A DNA stretch of 64,000 nt from Bacteriovorax sp. PP10 (GCF_035013165.1 NZ_JAYGJQ010000003.1:434001-498000), one strand, 5' to 3'. Shown: positions 9,084 through 17,864, counted from the stretch's first letter. Numbers and translations are program-made. Notes: a model not told the origin generated them from the sequence alone.

Positions 9084-9506
9084 TTAAAGGGACGAGTAAT
9101 ACAGGACTAAGTAGTCGATATCGACAAATTCTTTTGAATCCTTCCAGAAGCATCTCTCATAGGCCTGCCATTTCGAGTTCACTTCAATCTCATAAAGCTG
9201 AGGAAGCCCGCCAATACTATGGCAAAGATTAAAGCCTGGGGATCCTACTTCACTTATAAATGTTTTATAGTCAGGGCCTTTTTTTAAGGCAGAAAATGGG
9301 CATTTTTTTGAGTCCGTCATCTGGCAATCAGGAGATGAAGCGCTCGTTGCTTTACCGTTCACTCTTAAGCAGAGCTTTTCTTTTTTAATGATGGTTTTAT
9401 TCTTTTCAATAAACTTTGTATTGAAGCTTCCACATTCGATCGCCTGAATCTGGGCACTCATTACACAGCAAAAGATTCCAAAGAGTACTTTATTTTTTTT
9501 CAACAT
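9084..9506 (-). CDS. Small secreted Cys-rich protein overlapping a papain-like protease gene
   Basis: This 140-residue protein has a signal peptide (FGIFCCVMSAQIQA) followed by a mature ~118 residues containing six cysteines (ECGS, KLCL, DCQM, KCPF, LCHS, RCFW), which suits an oxidising compartment. I do not recognise the family. The ATG at 9506 lies 17 nt inside the end of the papain-like protease gene, so the two are translationally coupled and probably exported in fixed ratio. A dedicated inhibitor, chaperone or cofactor of that protease is a reasonable hypothesis, by analogy with protease/inhibitor pairs such as staphopain/staphostatin. There is no sequence match to support the analogy. 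Confidence 0.7.
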   Translation of the reverse strand: MLKKNKVLFGIFCCVMSAQIQAIECGSFNTKFIEKNKTIIKKEKLCLRVNGKATSASSPDCQMTDSKKCPFSALKKGPDYKTFISEVGSPGFNLCHSIGGLPQLYEIEVNSKWQAYERCFWKDSKEFVDIDYLVLYYSSL

Positions 9507-10878
9507 AGATAATGCTCTTAAGTGTATTACTGTATTTTAGATAGTCTTCTGCAATCCATATGTGACCATTTACACATTCGTAATCTTCGTTCATTTTCTG
9601 ACAAGACTTTCCATATGAATTTCTAATCAGGTAATCACAGCTATTAGTTTTAGGATTAAATCTTCTTCCTACAATTGTAGAAGCATGATTCATGCTTGAA
9701 AACTTGTCTCTGTAATCTGCAAACACTCCGGCATTATAATGAATCCCGACAATATTTCCGTTTTCTAACTGCTTATCCATTGTCTCAAACGTTGAACTAC
9801 CGTGATCAGATTTTACTTTTAAATTTTTAAGTCCGGGAGGAATAATTTTTGAACAACTCAAACTCAACTTTCTGTAAGCGTTTGATCCCAGGTTATCCAG
9901 AATTTTTCCAATTTCGCCAGTACTCTTATTCGGAAAAATATACTTAAGCCCATCTTTTAAATCGGCCTGAGAGCAAATGTTTTCAATAAGAATTTTCTTT
10001 TCGGCCTCTGAAGCATTCTTATATGACTTACTAAAAGTTTCCAATGCAGTCATAAGTTTTTTAATGTCGTAACCTTGTCTTGAATAAGTAAAATCAGTGG
10101 AAGGAACATCTTTTTCCAGGCAAACGCCTTTACTGATGGCCTTATCTAAAACCTGATTGATATAACCGCCTTCATCCTCGCCTGTTAAATTTCTCATAAA
10201 ATTATCATTGTAATCATTGGCCATATAAACAGCAGAAACATCGACTCCTGTTGCATGAGCAATAATATCACTGGCCGCATAAGCATAACACCAGCCAATT
10301 GAATCCTGATTTTTTGGTTTGTCTAAAGCAAGGGGTGATTTAACGTTGATGACATCAGTGCATGTGAGTTTTCTTTTATCACTCGCGATTTTAGCTTCAC
10401 GAATAAACTTTTCGACTTCCGGATCTTTGATCACATCTTTCAGTGAGCTCAGTTGAATATACTCATTGTATTTGGCAATCTGAGCACTCGCAGATAAACC
10501 TTTCTTACCAAAGTCGATAATATCCTGTCTCCAGCGAGCGAGCTTAAACTTATGGAGTTCAATGATGTCTTTGTTCACCAGTTTTACAAATTCAGTTAGA
10601 AAACCAGTGTCACATTTCATATCACTGACAGTATTTGAAAACATCAATGTGTTGTAGTTATCTGTCGTATCTGAATTTAAATCTTTTTTAAATCCTTCAT
10701 AATATTTAGCGATGTTGGCATTTAGAGCGCTATACCCAGGGCATGATTTAATTCTTGAATTAAAATAGGATTCTGTTTCTGAACTTAATTTAACGATAGG
10801 TCTAGTTGAGGCCGCCATCGCTTGAAAAGACAACATTGAACTTAGCAATAGACTTCGAACTAATAACCTTATCATCAT
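9490..10878 (-). CDS. Exported papain-like (C1A) cysteine protease
   Basis: This 462-residue protein has a signal peptide (LLVRSLLLSSMLSFQAMA) and a ~165-residue N-terminal region that may be a prodomain. It then has the C1A catalytic set: oxyanion Gln191 and nucleophile Cys197 in NQDSIGWCYAYAA (the Q-x5-C spacing of papain), His398 in MNHASTIVG, and Asn420 in LIRNSYGKSC, equivalent to the papain NSWG motif. All four residues are present, so an active peptidase is expected, acting outside the inner membrane. A large insert between Cys and His (~200 residues) includes three further cysteines. It is followed by, and overlaps, a small secreted Cys-rich gene. It is plausible as a prey- or self-envelope protease in a predator. 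Confidence 0.85.
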   Translation of the reverse strand: MMIRLLVRSLLLSSMLSFQAMAASTRPIVKLSSETESYFNSRIKSCPGYSALNANIAKYYEGFKKDLNSDTTDNYNTLMFSNTVSDMKCDTGFLTEFVKLVNKDIIELHKFKLARWRQDIIDFGKKGLSASAQIAKYNEYIQLSSLKDVIKDPEVEKFIREAKIASDKRKLTCTDVINVKSPLALDKPKNQDSIGWCYAYAASDIIAHATGVDVSAVYMANDYNDNFMRNLTGEDEGGYINQVLDKAISKGVCLEKDVPSTDFTYSRQGYDIKKLMTALETFSKSYKNASEAEKKILIENICSQADLKDGLKYIFPNKSTGEIGKILDNLGSNAYRKLSLSCSKIIPPGLKNLKVKSDHGSSTFETMDKQLENGNIVGIHYNAGVFADYRDKFSSMNHASTIVGRRFNPKTNSCDYLIRNSYGKSCQKMNEDYECVNGHIWIAEDYLKYSNTLKSIIYVEKK

Positions 10879-10940
10879 ATAGACTCTCCTATAGTAGAAT
10901 AGTCTATAAACGTGTTTTTATATAGATTGGTTGATTTGAC

Positions 10941-11627
10941 CTATTCTTTGAACAGGAGAGATCCAACTCTTATAAAATCGGCCCCTTCTTCAAGAGCAAT
11001 TTTATAATCCTGGCTCATTCCCATTGATAATTTCAGATTAGGCAGACTGAATCTCTCGGCCAAATAATCGCGCGCGACTTTTAATTCTTTAAATGACTTA
11101 CGAGCGGCCTCTTCAAAGTTCTCTTCACGAATCGAGCCCATCGTCATAAGTCCGTAACAAACCAGATTTGATTTCTTCTTAGCAAGCAAGAGTTCAATGG
11201 CCTCAGCGATCTCTGCAACCGTATCAAACCCACTTTTTTCTTCTTCTCTTGATGTATTCAATTGAAAAAATAAATTGAGTTCAGGCTCAGTGATTTCACT
11301 TTCACGACGAATAATCTCTTCCAGCAGTTTTTTTGAACTCACTGAATGAATCGCCCAAAGATTGGGGGTTTTTAACAGCTCTTTTACTTTATTGGTTTGA
11401 AGTGTCCCGATAAAATGCCAGCGCACATTTTGTCTTTGATTGAATTGGAAACTTCCCGCTTTCGCAGTTAGTTCAGAGACGCGGTTTTCACCGAAGTCCA
11501 GTTGTCCAAGCGAGTAGGCCATGGCCACATCTTCAACCGGAGAGTATTTAGAGACCGCGACAAGCACGGCCCCATTAAGATCATTTTTTACAAGATTCAG
11601 TCTTTCTTCTAATTCGTTTTTATTCAT
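10941..11627 (-). CDS. yggS: YggS/PROSC-family PLP-binding protein
   Basis: The 228-residue protein belongs to the PLPBP family, single-domain fold-type III TIM-barrel proteins that hold pyridoxal phosphate and buffer its free level. The PLP lysine is in LVAVSKYSP near residue 27, and family motifs include DFGENRV, WHFIGTLQTNK, GLMTMG and SMGMSQDYKIAL. The phosphate-binding end, GADFIRVGSLLF, is intact. No catalysis is known for the family. The ATG overlaps the preceding 111-residue gene by 8 nt. Confidence 0.95.
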   Translation of the reverse strand: MNKNELEERLNLVKNDLNGAVLVAVSKYSPVEDVAMAYSLGQLDFGENRVSELTAKAGSFQFNQRQNVRWHFIGTLQTNKVKELLKTPNLWAIHSVSSKKLLEEIIRRESEITEPELNLFFQLNTSREEEKSGFDTVAEIAEAIELLLAKKKSNLVCYGLMTMGSIREENFEEAARKSFKELKVARDYLAERFSLPNLKLSMGMSQDYKIALEEGADFIRVGSLLFKE

Positions 11628-11955
11628 TCTTCTCTAGTGCGGAATCGCTTTTTTTCTTGAATTTAAATTTCGCTTCAACTTCTACGTCGTAGCGGTCAAG
11701 GATGTCAGTTGCGATTTTAGAAGCATCAACTTTAGTAAGGTAGTTGCGAAGCTCTTCTCTAATCCCGTTCGTGAAATCTTCTTTAGCACCTTTGGCATTT
11801 TGTACCAGGCCCGTTAGGATTTCTTTGGGAAGAGGTAAATCTTCAAGAATTTTTTTCACCGACTCTTCAGTCATGAAAGCAGCGCCAACACCTACTGAAA
11901 CCACCTTTTTAATGATGCCTTCGATACCAGAACTTTTATTCTCTTTTTCACTCAT
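11620..11955 (-). CDS. Phasin-like/helical hypothetical protein upstream of yggS
   Basis: This 111-residue acidic and basic helical protein is not recognised with confidence. It begins with an SGIEGIIKKVVSVGVGAAFM segment and continues with long amphipathic helices around FTNGIREELRNYLTKVDASK. The C-terminal tail is Lys/Glu-rich (FKFKKKSD). The arrangement resembles small phasin-like or membrane-peripheral helical proteins. It overlaps yggS by 8 nt and follows an SRPBCC gene by 11 nt, so the three form one operon. Function unknown. Confidence 0.7.
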   Translation of the reverse strand: MSEKENKSSGIEGIIKKVVSVGVGAAFMTEESVKKILEDLPLPKEILTGLVQNAKGAKEDFTNGIREELRNYLTKVDASKIATDILDRYDVEVEAKFKFKKKSDSALEKNE

Positions 11956-11966
11956 TTGAGTATTTC

Positions 11967-12395
11967 CTATTTAGAAGATTTAGCACGCTTAAAAAAAGAC
12001 TCCATCATGACTGGAAGATTCTTTTGAGTTAAAGCAGTCAGGATTGAATTAGGGGCAAACATTTTGAAATCCACTTCAAGAGTGTAAGTCACTTCAGTTT
12101 TTCCACCACCTAAATCTTTCATTAACCACTGACCGTCGTTCTTTTTGAAAAGATCCCCAGAATCAAGTACCCATGAAACTTTCGTCGGACGAACCTGAGT
12201 TGTCGCTAACGTATACTTGAAACTCTTAATCATGTTTACTGAGTATTCTACTTTGGCACTTGTTTCAGACTGGCTGATAACTTTTGTACTGCTTACACCG
12301 TCAACGAAGTCAGCGTATTTCGCGTAGTCTACGATTACATCGTAAAGTTTATTAATATCCACATCGACGATTTCAGTTCTTGTAGCAGTTGCCAT
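11967..12395 (-). CDS. SRPBCC-family (COQ10/polyketide-cyclase-like) protein
   Basis: The 142-residue protein fits the START/SRPBCC helix-grip fold, starting with a strand entering the VIVDYAKYADFVDGV helix, the usual beginning of ribosome-association toxin RatA/COQ10-type proteins. It is followed by alternating strands (AKVEYSVNMIK, WVLDSGDLFKKNDGQW, TEVTYTLEVDFK) and a long C-terminal helix. Family members bind hydrophobic ligands such as quinones. No catalytic residue is defined, so ligand and role are open. Confidence 0.8.
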   Translation of the reverse strand: MATATRTEIVDVDINKLYDVIVDYAKYADFVDGVSSTKVISQSETSAKVEYSVNMIKSFKYTLATTQVRPTKVSWVLDSGDLFKKNDGQWLMKDLGGGKTEVTYTLEVDFKMFAPNSILTALTQKNLPVMMESFFKRAKSSK

Positions 12396-12428
12396 CTTAA
12401 TTTCTCCCTAAATTATATGAAACAAAAA

Positions 12429-13382
12429 TTAGTAACGAGGCTTAGTATCAAAGTGGTGTTCCGCTTCGATATGTCTTACAGTTCCCGAGCTCGATCTCAT
12501 TACGATTGAATGAGTAATCGCTCCCCATGGTTTAAATCTTACGCCTTTAAGGAAGTTCCCTGATGTTACACCAGTAGCAACAAACATCACGTTCCCGCGA
12601 GCAAGATCATCTAACATGAAAACTTTTTTAAGATCTGTAATTCCCATTGCTTTAGCGCGAGCGATTTCTTCATCGTGTCTCCACTGAAGAATTCCCTGGA
12701 AGTCTCCTCCCATACATTTCATCGCTGCTGCTGCCAGAACACCTTCTGGTGCTCCACCGATACCAAATAAAATATCCACACCAGACTCAGGGTCACAACA
12801 AGCAATCGCCGCAGAAACGTCGCCGTCTCCGATCAATTGAATACGTGCACCAGCATCTCTGATTTGCTGAATAAGTTCTTTATGGCGTGGGCGATCTAAA
12901 ACGATTGCTGTTAAATCAGCAATACGACATTTTTTCGCTTCAGCAAGACGTCTTAAATTTTCTTTTGGTGTTTCATTGATATCAAGCAGACCTTTTCCTT
13001 CAGGGCCGCAAGCAATTTTTTGCATGTATGTATCTGGAGCGTGCAGGAAGTTTCCTTTTTCTGCAATCGCCATAACTGAAATAGAATTGTATCCACCAGT
13101 CGCACACACTGTTGTGCCTTCTAATGGATCAAGAGCGATTTCTAACTCAGGACCTTTTCCGGAACCAACTTTTTCACCAATATATAACATTGGTGCTTCA
13201 TCTCTTTCACCTTCACCGATAACAACTGTGGCATCACATTCAACTGAATCAAGCATCGCTCTCATCGCATCTACTGCGGCCTGGTCAGCAGCTTTTTCAT
13301 CTCCACGACCCATTAGGCGGGCAGAAGCGATAGCGGCCATTTCAGTTACACGGACAAATTCCAAAGCAAGGTTTCGATTCAT
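12429..13382 (-). CDS. glpX: Class II fructose-1,6-bisphosphatase (GlpX)
   Basis: The 317-residue enzyme hydrolyses fructose 1,6-bisphosphate to fructose 6-phosphate in gluconeogenesis. GlpX motifs are present: VVIGEGERDEAPML and DPLEGTT (metal and phosphate binding), VLDRPRHKELI, GDGDVSAAI and FGIGGAPEGVLAA. An open frame extends upstream to 13490. I place the start at the ATG at 13382, because it has GGAG 8 nt before it and matches the family N-terminus (NLALEFVRVTEMAAIAS). The upstream extension would translate a terminator hairpin. PGAP-style pipelines might pick either. Confidence 0.95.
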   Translation of the reverse strand: MNRNLALEFVRVTEMAAIASARLMGRGDEKAADQAAVDAMRAMLDSVECDATVVIGEGERDEAPMLYIGEKVGSGKGPELEIALDPLEGTTVCATGGYNSISVMAIAEKGNFLHAPDTYMQKIACGPEGKGLLDINETPKENLRRLAEAKKCRIADLTAIVLDRPRHKELIQQIRDAGARIQLIGDGDVSAAIACCDPESGVDILFGIGGAPEGVLAAAAMKCMGGDFQGILQWRHDEEIARAKAMGITDLKKVFMLDDLARGNVMFVATGVTSGNFLKGVRFKPWGAITHSIVMRSSSGTVRHIEAEHHFDTKPRY

Positions 13383-13464
13383 TGAGAGATCTCCAAATAA
13401 ATTAAATAAAAGGATAAAGCTACTAGGATTATAAGAGGGTTCTTCGAGGAAGCAAAGAAAAACA

Positions 13465-13487
13465 AAACAGTCCATTGGACTGTTTTG
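13465..13487 (-). terminator. Intrinsic terminator downstream of the PilZ gene
   Basis: Arms AAAACAGTCC (13465-13474) and GGACTGTTTT (13478-13487) are exact inverted repeats with a 3-nt loop. Read on the minus strand, the hairpin ends in GTTTTTCTTT. It lies 19 bp past the PilZ stop and before the glpX start, so it probably separates these transcription units. Confidence 0.65.
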
Positions 13488-13505
13488 CAATTTGGATGAC
13501 GGTGT

Positions 13506-14228
13506 TTATCCGCCTAATTTGTAGATAAGAAATTCTTTTGCATCAAGAGGCAGGTGGTCTTCAGAAATTAATCTGACAACGCCCAAGGCCATCTCAACTT
13601 TATCACTGACAACCGTCTCATCAATTTGAAAAATAAATTCATCTTCCTGTGATAGCGGCGTATCAAGATCTCTTTGCGTAATAATTTTTCCAGTTTTAAG
13701 GCCCACACCTTCTTCCCACTCGATGAAATGCTCCATCATCATGACCTGAAAACGTGAAATCCCCTGTGAAGAATGCTCCCAGACAAATAAATCTAAAACA
13801 CCATCTGACTTCAGCCAGTATTTTAAATTGTTGGGAAGATCCATCGTAATATTTGTATTATGCAGCGGTTTAATATGCGCAACAATATTATCAAATGATA
13901 AAAATGATCTCATTTTTTCTTCAAAGCTAATGCTCGAATCAAACGAAAGTCCCAATGCCGCTTCACGCACCCATTGGATTTTTGCTTTAATTTTTACAGT
14001 CGCAGCACGCCAGTGAAGTTCGCCGCTAATTGTTGAACCGACTTTATAGTCATGAGTTCCGTCTTTGAAACAAAGCTGCATCCCAGTAAGTGAGATATCT
14101 TTGACCTCAAAGACCATTTTGTTGCCCGATTCTTCTTTAAAAATCATAAAACCAAAAGGAAAACGCGGAAAAACTCTTTTTTCAAGTTCCTGGTAATCGG
14201 TTTTAATTAAACTTAAGTGTCTTTCCAA
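13506..14228 (-). CDS. PilZ-domain protein
   Basis: The first ~115 of 240 residues form a PilZ domain, which binds cyclic di-GMP. The N-terminal Arg motif appears as KRVFPRFPF and the second motif as DISLTGMQL (D-x-S-x-x-G), both in the usual spacing. The C-terminal half is an unrecognised domain of ~120 residues ending in KEFLIYKLGG. Such two-part proteins relay c-di-GMP levels to motility, polysaccharide or predation switches. The gene stands alone between glpX and the divergent pgsA. c-di-GMP binding is expected but depends on the second Arg of the loop, which is shifted relative to a canonical RxxxR. Confidence 0.85.
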   Translation of the reverse strand: MERHLSLIKTDYQELEKRVFPRFPFGFMIFKEESGNKMVFEVKDISLTGMQLCFKDGTHDYKVGSTISGELHWRAATVKIKAKIQWVREAALGLSFDSSISFEEKMRSFLSFDNIVAHIKPLHNTNITMDLPNNLKYWLKSDGVLDLFVWEHSSQGISRFQVMMMEHFIEWEEGVGLKTGKIITQRDLDTPLSQEDEFIFQIDETVVSDKVEMALGVVRLISEDHLPLDAKEFLIYKLGG

Positions 14229-14298
14229 TTTTTTCTCCTAGTAAGCTTTACTACTCTTAGGTTAAAATAAAGTTACATTTAATATAAGAAGGAAAAAA

Positions 14299-14946
14299 AT
14301 GAGTAATGAGTGGGAAATAGATAACCTTCCAAATCGCTTAACTATGTTCAGAGTGGTCCTGATCCCTATTATCATTTTTTCCATGTACGCTGTGCAGGTT
14401 CAATATGATTGGGCACTGGCGCACACTAAACTTCTCAACTATGTTGCCGCGTGGACTTTCGTTGCGGCCTCTATTACTGATTTTCTTGATGGCTTTATCG
14501 CCAGAAAAAAAAATATCGTGACTGTTTTCGGATCTTTCTTGGATCCAATTGCAGATAAATTCCTGGTAATCTCTGCACTCATCATGCTTCAGGCGATGAA
14601 TCGTGTGCATGTACTGGTTGTTTTGATCTTAGTTCTAAGAGAAATGTACATTACAGCACTTAGATTGCTCGCGATGGAAAAGGGTATCAGCGTTCCCGTC
14701 GGAACACTAGGTAAATGGAAAACGGCTACACAGATGGTTGGTATCCCCTTCCTAATGGCCAATGATGTCTTCCTTGGCGTCAACATGACGATGCTTGGAA
14801 CGGTCTTGATTTTCCTGGCCTCAATTTTCTCCCTATATTCAGCGGGAGAATACTCGTTTGGATTAATTCGTAAAATTCAAAAACTAAGAAGAGAAAAGAG
14901 ACGTGCGCGCTCAACAGAAAGGAATGTAAGTGAACCAACTACTTAA
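14299..14946 (+). CDS. pgsA: CDP-diacylglycerol-glycerol-3-phosphate 3-phosphatidyltransferase
   Basis: This 215-residue inner-membrane enzyme makes phosphatidylglycerol phosphate. The complete CDP-alcohol phosphotransferase signature D(x2)DG(x2)AR(x8)G(x3)D(x3)D is visible at residues 61-86 (D61, D64, G65, A68, R69, G78, D82, D86). Hydrophobic helices flank it, and the C-terminal tail is basic. Ribosome site aagaagg lies before the ATG. The gene overlaps serB by 17 nt, linking phospholipid and serine genes in one transcript with panD and the LRR gene. Confidence 0.93.
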   Translation: MSNEWEIDNLPNRLTMFRVVLIPIIIFSMYAVQVQYDWALAHTKLLNYVAAWTFVAASITDFLDGFIARKKNIVTVFGSFLDPIADKFLVISALIMLQAMNRVHVLVVLILVLREMYITALRLLAMEKGISVPVGTLGKWKTATQMVGIPFLMANDVFLGVNMTMLGTVLIFLASIFSLYSAGEYSFGLIRKIQKLRREKRRARSTERNVSEPTT

Positions 14947-16132
14947 TGGAAAAACTATTCTCGTCACTGTAAGTGGACCAGATGGGCCGGGGATCACGGC
15001 AAGACTCATGAGAATCATCAGTGAGTACAACGTCGACGTACTGGACATGGGACAGGCCGTAACTCATGGACTACTTTCTTTAAGTTTCGTTCTAGGATTT
15101 AACTCTGAAGTGAACTCACAAAACGGAAACGTTTTAAAAGATCTTTTATTCGAAGCCAATATGATGGGATTAACTCTCGGCTATAAAGTGGTTGAAGAAA
15201 AAATTAAAACGCTGGAAATGGAAGGCGATAAATTTATCGTGACTTGTGTTTCTCCTCAGAAAGTGACAGCGAGCTTCGTTGCAGATTTAGCATCGATTCT
15301 GGCGAATTATAAAATCAACATTGAACGCATCGACAAAGTCAGCCCGAAAGAATTTTCTTCAATGGAAATTTCAACATCTATTCCAAAAGATTTAGATACG
15401 AAGGCGCTTAAGTCTGAACTTATGCAAGCGTCTACTAAACACAAAATCGATGTCGCTTTCTTAAAAGACAACGTCTTTAGAAGAAATAAGCGCATGATCG
15501 TTTTCGATATGGACTCAACTTTAATTCAAGCAGAAGTTATTGATGAATTAGCTGAGTTATGTGGTGTGGGAGCTGAAGTCAAAGAGATCACTCACCGAGC
15601 GATGAATGGTGAAATTGATTTCGATGAATCACTAAAGCTGCGCGTATCAAAACTGAAAGGTTTAAAAGTCGAGCGCATGCAAGACGTTTTAGAAAATCTT
15701 CCCCTGACTCCAGGTGTGGAAGAGTTTATTAAAACGATTAAAGTTTTAGGGTATAAAGTCGCCCTTATCTCTGGGGGATTTACCTTCTTTGCCGACGCTC
15801 TAAAAAAGAAACTGGGACTGGACTACTCTTTTGCAAACGAGCTGGAAATTAAAGACGGCGAGCTTACAGGATTTGTCACAGGAACAATCGTTAATGCTAA
15901 TCAAAAAGCAATTCTTGTGAAGCTGATTGCTCAACAAGAAAATATTTCACTTGAACAAGTAGTGGCCATTGGCGATGGTGCCAATGATCTACCAATGCTG
16001 GCAACTGCAGGACTTGGGATTGCCTTTCACGCTAAAGATGTTGTGAGAAAAGAAGCTCAGCAACACTTAAGCCACGGGCCTATGACTTCTATTTTATACT
16101 TCCTGGGAATTCCTGGGCCAAAAGACAATTAG
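14930..16132 (+). CDS. serB: Phosphoserine phosphatase with tandem ACT domains
   Basis: The 400-residue enzyme performs the last step of serine synthesis, phosphoserine to serine. Two N-terminal ACT domains (~8-90 and ~100-178) precede a HAD phosphatase. The HAD domain has nucleophile D193 and acid D195 in FDMDSTLI, motif II Ser in ALISGGFT, and motif III in GDGANDLPML. The double-ACT form is known from mycobacterial and some proteobacterial SerB, where serine feeds back through the ACT domains; such control is inferred here. The GTG at 14930 overlaps the pgsA end by 17 nt. Confidence 0.95.
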   Translation: MNQLLNGKTILVTVSGPDGPGITARLMRIISEYNVDVLDMGQAVTHGLLSLSFVLGFNSEVNSQNGNVLKDLLFEANMMGLTLGYKVVEEKIKTLEMEGDKFIVTCVSPQKVTASFVADLASILANYKINIERIDKVSPKEFSSMEISTSIPKDLDTKALKSELMQASTKHKIDVAFLKDNVFRRNKRMIVFDMDSTLIQAEVIDELAELCGVGAEVKEITHRAMNGEIDFDESLKLRVSKLKGLKVERMQDVLENLPLTPGVEEFIKTIKVLGYKVALISGGFTFFADALKKKLGLDYSFANELEIKDGELTGFVTGTIVNANQKAILVKLIAQQENISLEQVVAIGDGANDLPMLATAGLGIAFHAKDVVRKEAQQHLSHGPMTSILYFLGIPGPKDN

Positions 16133-16146
16133 GGTTTTAAATATTT

Positions 16147-16491
16147 ATGTTAAGAGAACTATTACAAAGCAAAATTCATAAAGCGACAGTGACAGAAGCA
16201 GATATTGCTTATATCGGCAGCATTACAATTGACCAGGACCTGTTGGATCGCATTGATCTATGGCCGGGACAAAAGGTTACCGTTGTGAGTAACACCAGCG
16301 GAAATCGCCTGGAAACATACGTTATTGCAGGCACGCGCGGAACAGGAATGATCTGCATCAATGGTGCTGCAGCACTATTAATAAAAAAAGGTGAAGAAGT
16401 TATCATTTTCAGTTACGCTTTAAGTGATAGAGCAATTACACCAAAATGTATTTTAGTTGATTCACATAACAAATATGTCCAGGATCTTTAA
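16147..16491 (+). CDS. panD: Aspartate 1-decarboxylase (pyruvoyl proenzyme)
   Basis: The 114-residue enzyme makes beta-alanine for pantothenate and CoA. The self-cleavage site is at Gly24-Ser25 in AYIGSITID, the exact position used in E. coli PanD, where Ser25 becomes the pyruvoyl group. The NTSGNRLETYVIAG and CINGAAA motifs that line the active site are intact. It follows serB by 14 bp and precedes the LRR gene by 3 bp. The other pan genes are not in the window. Confidence 0.96.
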   Translation: MLRELLQSKIHKATVTEADIAYIGSITIDQDLLDRIDLWPGQKVTVVSNTSGNRLETYVIAGTRGTGMICINGAAALLIKKGEEVIIFSYALSDRAITPKCILVDSHNKYVQDL

Positions 16492-16494
16492 ATA

Positions 16495-17085
16495 ATGTTT
16501 GAATCCCGTTACGAAAAACGCATCGTGATGAAATGCAATGAAGACGAATCACAGTTTCCAATAGAGTTGTTAAACCTATGGGACCTGACTGAGCTCGAAA
16601 TCATTGGCGGGAACTTTACTTATTTTCCTGAAGATATCAGCATCCTTTCCAAACTAAAAAAACTAAGTTTGATCTCAACAAAGATTTCAGTAATTCCCAA
16701 AGAAGTTTTCGAGCTTCCGAATCTGACTTATTTAAGTTTGAAAAATAATCGTTTGAATCACCTGCCGAATCTTTCTGTAAAATCGAGTTTAAAACAATTG
16801 ATTCTTGGAAGAAATTATTTAACGGCAAAATCCCTTGAAACATTTTTCAATGATACTCCTCATCTCCATTACCTGGATTTAGGTCACAATGTGGTGGATG
16901 ATATCCCTGAGAGTCTTTATCGCCTGCTTAAGCTTCGTCGCTTAAACATGGAGAGCAATAAACTTCACGGGCTTCCTTTAAGGCTAAAAGAGCTGACAGA
17001 ACTCAATCACCTATCAGTAGATAACAATCCATTCCCCGATAGTGAAAGATTAAAAATCGAAAAAAATTTCAATATAACATTTTAG
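16495..17085 (+). CDS. Leucine-rich-repeat protein
   Basis: The 196-residue protein is made largely of ~23-residue LRR units with the plant/bacterial-type pattern LxxLxxLxLxxNxLxxLP (for example LTYLSLKNNRLNHLPNL, LRRLNMESNKLHGLPLRL). About six repeats span residues ~40-185. It lacks a signal peptide, so it is probably cytoplasmic and binds another protein. It converges with the CNB gene, the stops overlapping by 4 nt. The partner is unknown; being in the panD transcript gives no strong hint. Confidence 0.85.
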   Translation: MFESRYEKRIVMKCNEDESQFPIELLNLWDLTELEIIGGNFTYFPEDISILSKLKKLSLISTKISVIPKEVFELPNLTYLSLKNNRLNHLPNLSVKSSLKQLILGRNYLTAKSLETFFNDTPHLHYLDLGHNVVDDIPESLYRLLKLRRLNMESNKLHGLPLRLKELTELNHLSVDNNPFPDSERLKIEKNFNITF

Positions 17086-17438
17086 ATTCTAATGCGTGCA
17101 TTCGCTTTGCGAAGACGATCTGTGAGCGTATGTAAAAGCGCCGTAAACCACTTTGGTTGAGCATCTAGAGTTGCTTCAAGCTTATCGAGTGGAACAACCA
17201 CTAAAACGCATTCAGTGAGTGCTTTCACACTGGCCGAGCGGGGTTCTTTATCTAAGAAAGACATCTCTCCCACTAACTCGCCAGAGATGATCGTTCCAAT
17301 TTGTTGAACGGCCTCACCTTTTCTTTTTAATACGGCCAGCGTGCCGGATTGAAGATAATACATTTCTGTACTCTCCGCTCCTTCGTGTAAAAGAAAATCC
17401 CCGGGCAAAAGCTTGATAGATTCTCTAGATGCTGTCAT
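17082..17438 (-). CDS. Single-domain cyclic-nucleotide-binding protein
   Basis: This 118-residue protein is a lone CNB (CAP_ED) domain: LLPGDFLLHEGAESTEMYYL, then GTLAVLKR, then the phosphate-binding cassette GELVGEMSFLDKEPRSASV. The cassette keeps the Glu that contacts the ribose and the Arg that contacts the phosphate, so nucleotide binding is plausible. There is no DNA-binding helix-turn-helix, so it is not a Crp regulator. It directly follows a receiver-only response regulator in the same operon (2 bp apart), which suggests a joint signalling role. Confidence 0.88.
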   Translation of the reverse strand: MTASRESIKLLPGDFLLHEGAESTEMYYLQSGTLAVLKRKGEAVQQIGTIISGELVGEMSFLDKEPRSASVKALTECVLVVVPLDKLEATLDAQPKWFTALLHTLTDRLRKANARIRI

Positions 17439-17439
17439 A

Positions 17440-17847
17440 TTATTTTTCCGTTTTTGTAGTGCTTAAGATCCTTAATACTTTTTCTTGAAATTGCTTTTCA
17501 TCAAAAGGCTTCACCATGAAGTTTTTTACTCCACTGGCCAAAATTTTTGCGATCAGGTCTTTTTCCAATGTCCCTGAAACGACTAAAATATTATCTTTTG
17601 AATTAATATTACCTGCTTCGACGTCGCCAATAAGATCATATCCACTTTTTTTCGGCAGAGAGATATCAAGGCAAACAAGCGCAAATTTTTGGTTGCGCAG
17701 TTTCTGAGTTGCCGTAATCCCATCGTGGGCCATAACAATGTTTTTAAAACACCCCATGTTCTCGCAATAGACTTTTAATATTTCACAAATATCTTTTTCA
17801 TCATCAATAATTAAAACATCACGTTGTAATTTTTTATCTATAGACAT
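17440..17847 (-). CDS. Receiver-only response regulator
   Basis: This 135-residue protein is a single CheY-like receiver domain. It has the acidic pair D15-D16, phosphoacceptor D61 in CLDISLPKKSG, the conserved Ser in LVVSGT, and Lys in FMVKPFD. No output domain is attached, so it acts through a partner. The CNB gene just downstream is the obvious candidate, and a histidine kinase could be encoded anywhere. The C-terminus ends in a short KTEK tail. Confidence 0.92.
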   Translation of the reverse strand: MSIDKKLQRDVLIIDDEKDICEILKVYCENMGCFKNIVMAHDGITATQKLRNQKFALVCLDISLPKKSGYDLIGDVEAGNINSKDNILVVSGTLEKDLIAKILASGVKNFMVKPFDEKQFQEKVLRILSTTKTEK

Positions 17848-17864
17848 ATGCCACCTATCATAAA

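Noticed and set aside
12976-13434. 152-codon plus-strand frame opposite glpX
   Set aside because: It lies inside a well-conserved enzyme gene on the other strand and has no family features.
13383-13490. N-terminal extension of glpX
   Set aside because: It would translate the PilZ terminator hairpin; the internal ATG at 13382 has GGAG at proper spacing and matches the family start.
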